In this document: positions 1-6,186 of the stretch, in pieces | How the letters are laid out: every line of letters starts with the position of its first letter | Position numbering within the stretch: the first letter of the stretch is position 1 | DNA from: an uncultured Collinsella sp. | GTDB lineage: Bacteria > Actinomycetota > Coriobacteriia > Coriobacteriales > Coriobacteriaceae | Reading direction: 5' to 3' | Length of the DNA: 9,687 nt | NCBI GenBank assembly: GCA_937989795.1 | Contig: CALKBB010000147.1 | Span: forward strand, 1 to 9,687 | The notes under the pieces: generated by a model | Seen by the model: the letters and a program-made list of their open reading frames with translations, nothing else | What the model was told of the DNA's origin: nothing | Database searches by the model: none | Program-made: the position numbers and the translations under genes

Positions 1-1
1 G

Positions 2-2473
2 GTGGTATGCGTGGCGGGCGCGGCGCTCATCGCCGAGGATCCCGAGCCCACCGAGGAGCAGATCAAGTACGCCATCCGCGGCAACGTCTGCCGCTGCACC
101 GGCTACAAGAAGATCATCGAGGGCATTTCGCTGGCGGCCGCGGTGCTCCGCGGCGAAAAGCAGATCGACGAGGACCTGGAGCGCGGCGACGACTACGGCG
201 TGGGCAAGCGCGCCTTCCGCATCGACGTGCGCAAGAAGGTGCTCGGCGAGGGCAAGTACCCCGACGACATCGACGAGCTCGATCAGCCGGGCCTGACCTA
301 TGCCAGCGCCGTTCGCTCCAAGTATCCGCGCGCCCGCGTGCTCTCCATCGACACCTCCAAGGCCGAGGCCCTGCCCGGTGTGGTGGGCATTCTGCGCGCC
401 GAGGACGTGCCGGTCAACCAGGTCGGCCACCTTATCCAGGACTGGGACGTCATGATCGCCCAGGGCGATATCACCCGCTGCGTGGGTGACGCCATCGTGT
501 TGGTGGTTGCCGAGGACGAGGCGACGCTCGAGAAGGCCAAGAAGCTCGTAAAGATCGATTACGAGCCGCTGGAGCCCGTGCGCAACATTGTCGAGGCCAG
601 AGCTGCCGACGCCCCGCGCCTGCACGACAGCTTCTTTGCCTTTGGCAACACAGTGGAGCTCAAGGACAACGTGTGCCAGAGCCGCCACGTGACGCGCGGC
701 GACGCCGCCAAGGCGCTGGCCGAAAGCGCGTTCACCGTGACGCAGCGCTTTACCACGCCCTTTACCGAGCATGCCTTCTTGGAGCCCGAGTGCGCCGTCG
801 CCTTCCCGTACAAAAACGGCGTCAAGGTGCAGTCGACCGACCAGGGTGCCTACGACACGCGCAAAGAGTGCGCCCACATGTTTGGCTGGGATAACGAGCC
901 CGAGCGTGTGGTCGTCGAGACCATGCTCGTGGGAGGTGGCTTTGGCGGCAAGGAGGACGTGTCCATCCAACACCTGGCCGCGCTCGCCGCATATAAGTTC
1001 CAGCGTCCCGTGAAGTGCAAGCTCACGCGCGCTGAGTCGCTTGCGTTCCATCCCAAGCGCCATGCCATGGACGGTACCTTTACGCTGGGTTGCGACGCCG
1101 AGGGCAACTTTACCGGTCTGGACTGCGAGATCAACTTTGATACCGGCGCCTACGCGTCGCTGTGCGGCCCGGTGCTCGAGCGCGCCTGCACGCATGCCGT
1201 CGGCCCCTACAAGTACCAGAACACCGACATTCGCGGCTTTGGCTACTACACCAACAATCCGCCCGCCGGTGCGTACCGTGGCTTTGGCGTCTGCCAGTCC
1301 GAGTTTGCACTCGAGAGTCTGATCGACCTGCTGGCAGAGAAGGTCGGCTTGGATCCGTGGGAGATCCGCTACCGCAACGCCATCGAGCCGGGCGAGGTTC
1401 TGCCCAACGGCCAGATTGCCGATTGCTCCACGGCGCTTAAGGAGACGCTGCTCGAGGTCAAGGATGCCTACTACGCGCATCCCGGACACGCCGGTATCGC
1501 CTGCGCCATGAAGAACGCCGGCGTGGGCGTGGGCCTGCCCGATGCCGGCCGCTGCAAGATTCGCGTCGAGAACGGCGTGGCCGTGGTCTATGCCGCCACG
1601 TCCGACATCGGCCAGGGCTGTAACACCGTCTTTTTGCAGGACGTTGCCGAGGCATGCGGCCTGTCGCTTCGCTGCATCGCCAACGGCGAGTGCTCCACCG
1701 AGAACGCTCCCGACTCCGGCACCACGTCTGGCTCGCGTCAGACGGTCGTGACCGGCGAGGCCGTGCGCGCCGCCGCCTTCCTGCTGCGCGATGCCATGCT
1801 TGACATCGAGGCCGGCAAGTCTGCGCCCGCCGCTCCCGTGAATGCGCATGGCGACGGCGTCAAGATCGAGTACGACGACGGTCGCGCCTATCAGCTGCGC
1901 ACGCAGGAGCTCATCGCCGGCCAGGGTATGCATCCTCAGGATCCCGCGGCCGCCATCAAGGCGCTCGAGGGATGCGAGTTTGGCTACGTGTATCTGGAGC
2001 CGACCGACAAACTGGGCGCGGATGTTCCCAACCCCAAGAGCCACATCTGCTACGGCTTTGCCACGCATGTGGTCATTTTGGATGATGACGGCCGCGTGAG
2101 CGAGGTCTATGCCGCACACGATTCCGGCAAGGTGGTCAATCCCATCTCCATTCAGGGTCAGATTGAAGGCGGCGTGCTCATGGGTATGGGCTATGCGCTT
2201 ACCGAGGATTGGCCGCTCAAGGACTGCGTGCCCCAGGCAAGGTACGGTACGCTCGGGCTGTTCCGTGCGCCCGAAATACCGGATATCCACGCCATCTACG
2301 TGGAGAAGGACGAGCTGCTGCCTGTGGCATACGGCGGCAAGGGCATCGGCGAGATCGCAACGATCCCCACGGCGCCCGCCGTGCAGAACGCCTATCGCGC
2401 GTTTGACGGCAAGCTGCGTCCAGATCTGCCCATGGTGGATACGCCCTACAGCCGCGTCCGCAACCGCGGGTAG
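2..2473 (+). CDS. xdh: Selenium-dependent xanthine dehydrogenase-type molybdenum hydroxylase, fused [2Fe-2S] and Mo-cofactor domains (5' partial)
   Basis: Cytoplasmic purine (xanthine-type) hydroxylase; 823 codons are in the window and the N-terminus lies upstream. Residues 1-55 are the second half of the [2Fe-2S] domain, with the cluster motif GNVCRCTGY at 28-35 (the partner CGxC cysteines would be upstream). Without any FAD domain the chain runs straight into the a/b hammerhead domain (about 75-195) and then the molybdopterin-binding domain: HAFLEPE 257-263, GGGFGGKED 311-319, AYRGFG 424-429, DIGQGCNT 535-542, DSGKVVNP 707-714, and GKGIGE 779-784, whose Glu784 fits the family's catalytic glutamate. 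The 2Fe-2S/Mo fusion without FAD, and the GVGKRAFRIDVRKKVLGEGK junction (66-85), are what I recall of the selenium-dependent xanthine dehydrogenase family, where selenium is a labile cofactor ligand and not selenocysteine. Family assignment to molybdenum hydroxylase is near certain; the selenium-dependent subtype and the substrate are inference. The gene ends with TAG, 69 bp before a terminator. Confidence 0.9.
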   Translation: MVCVAGAALIAEDPEPTEEQIKYAIRGNVCRCTGYKKIIEGISLAAAVLRGEKQIDEDLERGDDYGVGKRAFRIDVRKKVLGEGKYPDDIDELDQPGLTYASAVRSKYPRARVLSIDTSKAEALPGVVGILRAEDVPVNQVGHLIQDWDVMIAQGDITRCVGDAIVLVVAEDEATLEKAKKLVKIDYEPLEPVRNIVEARAADAPRLHDSFFAFGNTVELKDNVCQSRHVTRGDAAKALAESAFTVTQRFTTPFTEHAFLEPECAVAFPYKNGVKVQSTDQGAYDTRKECAHMFGWDNEPERVVVETMLVGGGFGGKEDVSIQHLAALAAYKFQRPVKCKLTRAESLAFHPKRHAMDGTFTLGCDAEGNFTGLDCEINFDTGAYASLCGPVLERACTHAVGPYKYQNTDIRGFGYYTNNPPAGAYRGFGVCQSEFALESLIDLLAEKVGLDPWEIRYRNAIEPGEVLPNGQIADCSTALKETLLEVKDAYYAHPGHAGIACAMKNAGVGVGLPDAGRCKIRVENGVAVVYAATSDIGQGCNTVFLQDVAEACGLSLRCIANGECSTENAPDSGTTSGSRQTVVTGEAVRAAAFLLRDAMLDIEAGKSAPAAPVNAHGDGVKIEYDDGRAYQLRTQELIAGQGMHPQDPAAAIKALEGCEFGYVYLEPTDKLGADVPNPKSHICYGFATHVVILDDDGRVSEVYAAHDSGKVVNPISIQGQIEGGVLMGMGYALTEDWPLKDCVPQARYGTLGLFRAPEIPDIHAIYVEKDELLPVAYGGKGIGEIATIPTAPAVQNAYRAFDGKLRPDLPMVDTPYSRVRNRG

Positions 2474-2542
2474 GGTAGGGCGCGGACGGTCATTGCTGAC
2501 GAGCTGTTCGCGCTCAACATCAACTGTATATGCTGCGCCTTT

Positions 2543-2578
2543 GGCCCCAGCTCCATCGCGAGCCGGGGCCTTTTGTTT
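2543..2578 (+). terminator. Intrinsic terminator of the dehydrogenase transcript
   Basis: GGCCCCAGCT (2543-2552) pairs with AGCCGGGGCC (2561-2570), ten positions with a single A/C mismatch, around the 8-nt loop CCATCGCG. TTTTGTTT follows at 2571-2578. It sits 69 bp after the dehydrogenase stop codon and before the first hairpin array, so the metabolic transcript probably ends here. Confidence 0.85.
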
Positions 2579-2595
2579 GGAGCGCCTCCGCATGC

Positions 2596-2940
2596 GGAAG
2601 CTGCGTCCCGGAATCCAGCCTCGGAACGGGATTAACTTTCCCAACGGGGCCGCATGCGGAAACTGCGTCCCGGAATCGTGCCTCAGAATGGGATGTGTTT
2701 TCCGCTGGCCGGCCGTTTGGAAAGCGCATCCCAGTTTGAGTGTTTATTCCGGGATGCGGTTTCCGCTGAAGGACTCAACCGGAAAGCCTGTCCAGCTCTG
2801 AGACGGGATTCCGGGACACGCTTTCCGCCAGGCCCGCCATCCGGAAAGCGCATCCCGTTTTGAGTGTCCAGGCTGGGACGCGCTTTCCGTTGGCGTGGCC
2901 GTTGGGAAAACGCGGCCCAGATAGGGGGGATGCGATTCGG
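2596..2940. repeat. Hairpin repeat array 1 (five full units plus one decayed unit)
   Basis: Units lie at 2596-2641, 2658-2703, 2719-2764, 2781-2826 and 2843-2888, each exactly 46 bp: a 14-nt left arm beginning GGAA, an 18-nt loop and a 14-nt right arm ending TTTCC. Arms pair at 9-13 of 14 positions; the best units, 3 and 5, pair at 13 of 14 (for example GGAAAGCGCATCCC with GGGACGCGCTTTCC in unit 5). Spacers are 15 or 16 nt. A sixth, decayed unit (2905-2940) has an 8-nt loop and poor arms. The loop is asymmetric: units 1-2 read GGAATC..GCCTC.GAA, whereas units 3-5 resemble its reverse complement, so orientation flips inside the array. It lies between convergent genes and could fold as serial RNA hairpins. 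No coding potential is credible here. I do not know a name for this repeat. Confidence 0.85.
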
Positions 2941-2961
2941 CGATGCGTGGCCTAGCAGCTC

Positions 2962-3960
2962 CTACAGGTCCACCTCGTTGAGCCATGTCGGCAGCGCGGT
3001 CTGCCGGATGCCTGCCGTCTGCAGCTTTTTGGCGAGCATTCCTGCCGAGCGGACCTCGTTCATGGTAAAGCGCAGCAGAGGGTGGCCGTAGAGCGATAGG
3101 TGCGCCTCGCGCTGTCGTTCGGCAACGAGCACCTCGGCGGTGGTGCGTCCGGCCAGCATGGTCTGGTCGGTATATTTGATGAGCCCGTCGAGCTCGCCCA
3201 GTGTGAGTTCCCGCGCCTGGCGCTCCCAGGCAAAGTCCGTTCGTATGGGCTTGGCCGAATCGAAGGGGTCCGTCAGCTCGTATTGAAGCCAGTCGGGCGC
3301 AAAGCCCGTCTCGATCATGACGGCTCGGGCGACCGATTCCCCGCCGCTCTCGGCGCGGACGTCGGCATATCGAAGCGTTGTGAGGGCGGTGCGAATCGCG
3401 CGACCATTGCGTGCAGTCGCTCGTTGCTCCACGGCCTCCATCAGCTGTTCCGGCGCAAGGCCGAGCTTTGAGATCGTCGAATCGGCAATGGGCATGCCGT
3501 CGGCAAAACCAGTTTGCAGCAGGCAATCTGTGGCCGTTTGGATGGGCGGCGTTACCGATATGCCGGCTCTGCGTATTGCTCCGGCCGGCTCAATCTGGTG
3601 TCGCTGAATATGTGCGCCCGGACGAGCCGACGGCTTTGTCGAGCTGCAAACATGCACGACGTTCAGGTGTCGCCACGAGACCTCGAGCCCCAGCAGGCAA
3701 GCTGCCGAAAACGAGCAGAACGTCCAATCGGGGTGGATGATCGCAAGGGCGCGGATAATCTCGCAATGGCGTTGCGCTCGGTTGAGTTCATCCCAGCGCG
3801 TTTTTCGCGCAAACAACCCCGGAATGGGCGAGACAACCGTGCCGCCGGTGCGCCGAAGGAGCGCTTTTCGGATCGCCGCGCTCGGGGGAATCAGACAGCG
3901 CCCCTCTTGCTCGGCTTGAGTGAGCAGTTGGTCGATGAGCTGGTCATTGCAATGGGTCAT
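2962..3960 (-). CDS. AbiEi-like protein with N-terminal winged-helix-type region and C-terminal DUF559/Vsr-like nuclease fold
   Basis: 332 residues on the minus strand. The ATG at 3960-3958 is preceded by a perfect Shine-Dalgarno AAGGAGG (3976-3970, 9-nt spacing), which fixes the start. The N-terminal half, with PGLFARK at 47-53 and the CSFSAACLLGLEV stretch at 82-94, resembles the AbiEi-type antitoxin/transcriptional-regulator family of actinobacteria. The C-terminus (about 205-305) matches the very-short-patch-repair/DUF559 endonuclease-like fold that often ends these proteins: SVARAVMIETGF (209-220), RTDFAW with Asp242, GELDGLIKYTD with Glu256, Asp258 and Lys262, then LYGHPLLRFTMNEV (290-303). 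The usual EFDG motif reads ELDG, so catalysis is uncertain. No AbiEii-type nucleotidyltransferase toxin follows it: downstream is only hairpin array 1. It is therefore a solitary gene, possibly a regulator or orphan antitoxin. A direct repeat at 4015-4037 lies in its upstream region. Confidence 0.8.
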   Translation of the reverse strand: MTHCNDQLIDQLLTQAEQEGRCLIPPSAAIRKALLRRTGGTVVSPIPGLFARKTRWDELNRAQRHCEIIRALAIIHPDWTFCSFSAACLLGLEVSWRHLNVVHVCSSTKPSARPGAHIQRHQIEPAGAIRRAGISVTPPIQTATDCLLQTGFADGMPIADSTISKLGLAPEQLMEAVEQRATARNGRAIRTALTTLRYADVRAESGGESVARAVMIETGFAPDWLQYELTDPFDSAKPIRTDFAWERQARELTLGELDGLIKYTDQTMLAGRTTAEVLVAERQREAHLSLYGHPLLRFTMNEVRSAGMLAKKLQTAGIRQTALPTWLNEVDL

Positions 3961-3976
3961 GAGCTACCGCCTCCTT

Positions 3977-4256
3977 TTGGGTAGCAAAAACGTATCAGCT
4001 GGAACTTGCCGCTCAGCTGACCAAAAGCTGACCAAAATCTAACCATGCAGGTAGATGACCTGCTTTTGGCGACATATTTCTTGTTTGAATCGGTGGGTGG
4101 TAATCGGCGACCGTGAACGGTAGCTAGATATGAAGTCTTGGTAAGTTTCGGGACGTGTACTTTTTGAAAAAGAGCATTCTATCTGCTGTTTTGTGTTTCT
4201 GGATCGCATATTTGAAGGCATGTGATAAGGGCGGCGGACTGTCGCCTTGTACCTGA
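3977..4256. other. Non-coding gap, relatively AT-rich, upstream of the AbiEi-like gene
   Basis: About 280 bp with no convincing gene. It is visibly richer in A/T than the flanking coding DNA. Near the AbiEi-like gene it holds a tandem 11-mer (separate entry) and a nested inverted repeat: CCAAAA (4021-4026) with TTTTGG (4064-4069), enclosing GCAGGT (4047-4052) with ACCTGC (4058-4063). A short palindrome ACCGT-GA-ACGGT lies at 4110-4121. I could not place a well-spaced minus-strand -35/-10 pair for the AbiEi-like gene. Confidence 0.5.
4015..4037 (-). promoter_or_regulatory. Tandem 11-bp repeat upstream of the AbiEi-like gene, candidate operator
   Basis: AGCTGACCAAA occurs twice head to tail (4015-4025 and 4026-4036), with one extra A. 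It begins 55 bp upstream of the minus-strand start codon, where a promoter or operator would lie. AbiEi antitoxins are known to repress their own promoters; whether this repeat is bound is inference. Confidence 0.35.
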
Positions 4257-4487
4257 GGAAACCGTGACCCGGAATTGCCGCTCGGAACGGGACAAGCTTT
4301 CCGGAACAGCCCTCAACCGGAAACTGCGTCCCGGATTCGACGCTCAGAATGGGATTCGCTTTCCGGTAGAAGTTTCAGCGGAAACCGCATCCCAGAATTC
4401 AGGCTCAGAACGGGACACGCTTTCCGGATGGCATGCTTGGCGGAAACTACGGCCCAGTTTTTGGCTCCAGAACGGGATACATTTTCC
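4257..4487. repeat. Hairpin repeat array 2 (four full units)
   Basis: Units lie at 4257-4302, 4319-4364, 4380-4425 and 4442-4487. Each is again exactly 46 bp (14-18-14), with spacers of 16, 15 and 16 nt. Left arms start GGAAAC; right arms run from GGGA to TTTCC; arm pairing is 9-11 of 14. The strongest conservation is in the outer GGAAA/TTTCC and inner CCC/GGG. All four loops share one orientation, ending in ..GCTC.GAAC or a variant. The spacer at 4426-4441 closely matches the reverse complement of the spacer at 2827-2842 in array 1 (13 of 16), so these parts of the two arrays are inverted relative to each other around the AbiEi-like gene. The array ends 45 bp before the promoter of the next gene. 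Confidence 0.85.
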
Positions 4488-4532
4488 AGAACGGTCCACG
4501 TGCGGCGGTGTATCGCCCTTTTCGTGCGCCGC

Positions 4533-4562
4533 TTGTCGAATTACGTTATAGCTAGCTATATT
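4533..4562 (+). promoter_or_regulatory. Probable promoter of the DUF234-type ATPase gene
   Basis: TTGTCG (4533-4538) and TATATT (4557-4562), 18 bp apart, resemble a housekeeping sigma promoter (4/6 and 5/6). The -10 box overlaps the left TATAGCTAGCTATA palindrome. A perfect TATAAT at 4572-4577 is an alternative -10 box, but it has no good -35 at 16-18 bp. The expected start near 4569 would leave only the right palindrome in the transcript. Confidence 0.5.
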
Positions 4563-4593
4563 ATAGGAAGGTATAATATAGCTAGCTATAACG
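4544..4593. repeat. Perfect 22-bp inverted repeat made of two identical 14-bp palindromes, candidate autoregulatory operator
   Basis: Positions 4544-4565 are the exact reverse complement of 4572-4593, around the 6-nt centre GGAAGG. Each arm holds TATAGCTAGCTATA (4547-4560 and 4577-4590), itself a perfect palindrome. The palindrome centres are 30 bp apart, about three helical turns, so two dimers could bind the same face of the DNA. The element overlaps the predicted promoter and ends 4 bp before the ribosome binding site of the ATPase gene. It is extremely AT-rich for this genome. Binding by the ATPase's own winged-helix domain is inference. Confidence 0.8.
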
Positions 4594-4611
4594 CAAAGGA
4601 AGGATGGCCCT

Positions 4612-5991
4612 ATGTTTATCGGAAGAACGGCGGAAATGTCCGAGCTCAATCGACTGTATGGCACGGGCTCCTTTGAAATGCCTGTGATTTACGGCCGCCG
4701 TCGTGTGGGTAAAACGCGCCTTATCACAGAGTTCATCCAAGACAAGAAGGCTATTTACTTTCAAGCTCGTCGTACCAATGCAGTGGCAAACCTGCACGGC
4801 TTTAGCCAGGCGATACTTGCGGGTTCGGTTGGCGCTGCAGGTGTGTCGTTTCGTAGTTTTGACGAGGCGTTCGATGCATTGGCCACCATGGCTCGCACGG
4901 AACGTTTGATTGTCGTGATTGACGAGTATCCCTATCTCGCCCAATCGAATCCCGAGATCAGCTCGTTGCTGCAAGACAAGATCGATCACTTGTACAAAGA
5001 GACCAAGCTCATGCTTATCCTGTGCGGCTCGTCTCTTTCGTTTATGGAGGAACAGGTATTAGGCTACGAGAGTCCACTATACGGTAGGCGAACGGCCCAG
5101 TTTAAGATCATGCCGCTCGATTTTACGACGACCCTCGGCCTGTGGCAGAGCATGAGTCGCGAAGACGCTGCGGTTTGCTATGGCATGACGGGCGGCATTC
5201 CTGCATATATCGAGAAAGTCGATCCTGCTGCGCCGCTCAAGGACAACGTCAAACGTCTTTTTCTTACTCCTACGGGCTATCTCTTTGAGGAGCCGAGTAA
5301 CCTGCTGTTGCAAGAGTGCCGCAATCCCGAGCAATATGATGCGATCGTGCAAGCAATTGCCCAGGGGCGCTCGAAGATCTCGGAGATTGCGAGCTCTACG
5401 GGGATCCCTGCGAGCAACGTAAAGAGCTATGTGGATAAGCTGGCGTCGCTTGGGATTGTCGAGCGCGAGCTGCCCCTAAACGAGACGAGCAATAAGCGAG
5501 CCGTGTATCTGCTGAGCGACCAGATGTTTAGGTTCTGGTACAAGTTTGTGCCGCAGAACATCGGGCTAATCCAAAACGACATGGCCGAGATGGCGTATAA
5601 GCGCATTGAGCCGCACGTATCGGATTACATGGGTACGGTCTTTGAGCTTATATGCAGGCAATACGTGTACGAACTTGCGCGGGCGGGCCAGCTCGATGTG
5701 GTTCCGGCGAGCGTCGGGCGCTGGTGGGGGACGGATAATCGCACGCATACGCAGGAAGAAATCGACTTGATTGTTGACGATGGCGAGGGCGCCGCGCTGT
5801 TTGCGGAGTGCAAATGGCGCAATGAACCGGCGGGCGAAGACGTGCTGCAAAAGCTCGTGCACCGAAGCGAGCTCTTTAGACGGCAGCATAAAAGCTACGT
5901 GATCTTCTCGAAGCGTTGCTTTACGCAAGGATGTCAGGAAGCTGCGGCGAACAGGGGAGATACCAAGCTGATCTCGTTTGCCGAGATGTGA
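4612..5991 (+). CDS. Archaeal-type P-loop ATPase with winged helix and DUF234 PD-(D/E)XK-like C-terminus
   Basis: 459 residues. The ATG at 4612 follows GGAAGGA (4598-4604) at 7-nt spacing. The N-terminal ATPase has Walker A in YGRRRVGKTR (27-36), Walker B in LIVVIDEYPYL (99-109, Asp104/Glu105), a sensor strand LILCGSSLSF (135-144) and a conserved LYGRRTAQF (156-164). A winged helix-turn-helix spans about 254-287 (KISEIASSTGIPASNVKSYV). The C-terminal DUF234 domain carries a PD-(D/E)XK-like signature: EEIDLIVDD with Asp385, then AECKW with Glu399 and Lys401. Length is normal for this family, and nothing is missing. The family is common in gut bacteria and archaea and has no settled function; DNA binding or a defence role is plausible but unproven. 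Base composition looks less GC-rich than the dehydrogenase, hinting at transfer. It is probably transcribed alone: no gene precedes it on this strand, and 195 bp separate it from the next ATPase. Confidence 0.88.
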   Translation: MFIGRTAEMSELNRLYGTGSFEMPVIYGRRRVGKTRLITEFIQDKKAIYFQARRTNAVANLHGFSQAILAGSVGAAGVSFRSFDEAFDALATMARTERLIVVIDEYPYLAQSNPEISSLLQDKIDHLYKETKLMLILCGSSLSFMEEQVLGYESPLYGRRTAQFKIMPLDFTTTLGLWQSMSREDAAVCYGMTGGIPAYIEKVDPAAPLKDNVKRLFLTPTGYLFEEPSNLLLQECRNPEQYDAIVQAIAQGRSKISEIASSTGIPASNVKSYVDKLASLGIVERELPLNETSNKRAVYLLSDQMFRFWYKFVPQNIGLIQNDMAEMAYKRIEPHVSDYMGTVFELICRQYVYELARAGQLDVVPASVGRWWGTDNRTHTQEEIDLIVDDGEGAALFAECKWRNEPAGEDVLQKLVHRSELFRRQHKSYVIFSKRCFTQGCQEAAANRGDTKLISFAEM

Positions 5992-6042
5992 GGGCGGAGA
6001 TAACCAAGCGCTCTGATGCGATGCTCGGAATGGGTCGCGCTA

Positions 6043-6157
6043 AGGATGCCAAGCGTAAAACCTTCAATGAAAATGGCGTAAAAACTACATTGAGAACGGC
6101 GTAAAAACTACATTGAAAGTAGCGTAAAATCAGCATTGAGAATGGCGTAATTTCGCA
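6043..6157 (+). repeat. Five 23-bp direct repeats upstream of the DUF4143 ATPase gene, candidate operator array
   Basis: The core GCGTAA recurs at 6053, 6076, 6099, 6122 and 6145, always exactly 23 bp apart. Full copies start at 6066, 6089, 6112 and 6135, with a consensus of ATTGAGAATG followed by GCGTAAAAACTAC. The first copy, from 6043, keeps only the core, and the last departs after GCGTAA. The array fills most of the space between the two ATPase genes and ends 29 bp before the GTG start. The last copy supplies TTGAGA as a possible -35 box, but no convincing -10 box follows. Confidence 0.8.
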
Positions 6158-6186
6158 TATCGCGTGATAGAGAGGGACGGCCGTCT

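Noticed and set aside
2109..2801. Plus-strand 230-codon frame overlapping the dehydrogenase end and array 1
   Set aside because: It runs out of frame through a well-supported gene, its terminator and repeats; the product is Arg/Ser/Pro-rich without recognisable motifs.
2596..2940. Regular repeats with about 15-16 bp between them, as in a CRISPR array
   Set aside because: Repeats are imperfect palindromes whose arms vary, loops are related rather than unique, spacers are too short, and no cas gene is present.
2744..3526. Minus-strand 260-codon frame
   Set aside because: It overlaps the AbiEi-like gene in another frame and reads through hairpin units; no ribosome binding site or domain is visible.
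4039..4221. 60-codon minus-strand frame in the AT-rich gap, and a 23-codon plus-strand frame at 4045-4116
   Set aside because: Neither has a Shine-Dalgarno site, and neither shows a membrane segment, recognisable motif or conserved neighbour relation.
2579..4532. Insertion sequence or transposon bounded by the repeats
   Set aside because: No transposase or integrase is present, and no target-site duplication was found at the array edges.
4222..4676. Frames of 109 and 133 codons across array 2
   Set aside because: They are translations of the repeats (recurring GNRIPE or RKLRPS-like strings) and run into the ATPase promoter.
5916..6104. 62-codon plus-strand frame across the end of the first ATPase gene
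   Set aside because: It overlaps the real gene and its tail is simply translation of the 23-bp direct repeats.
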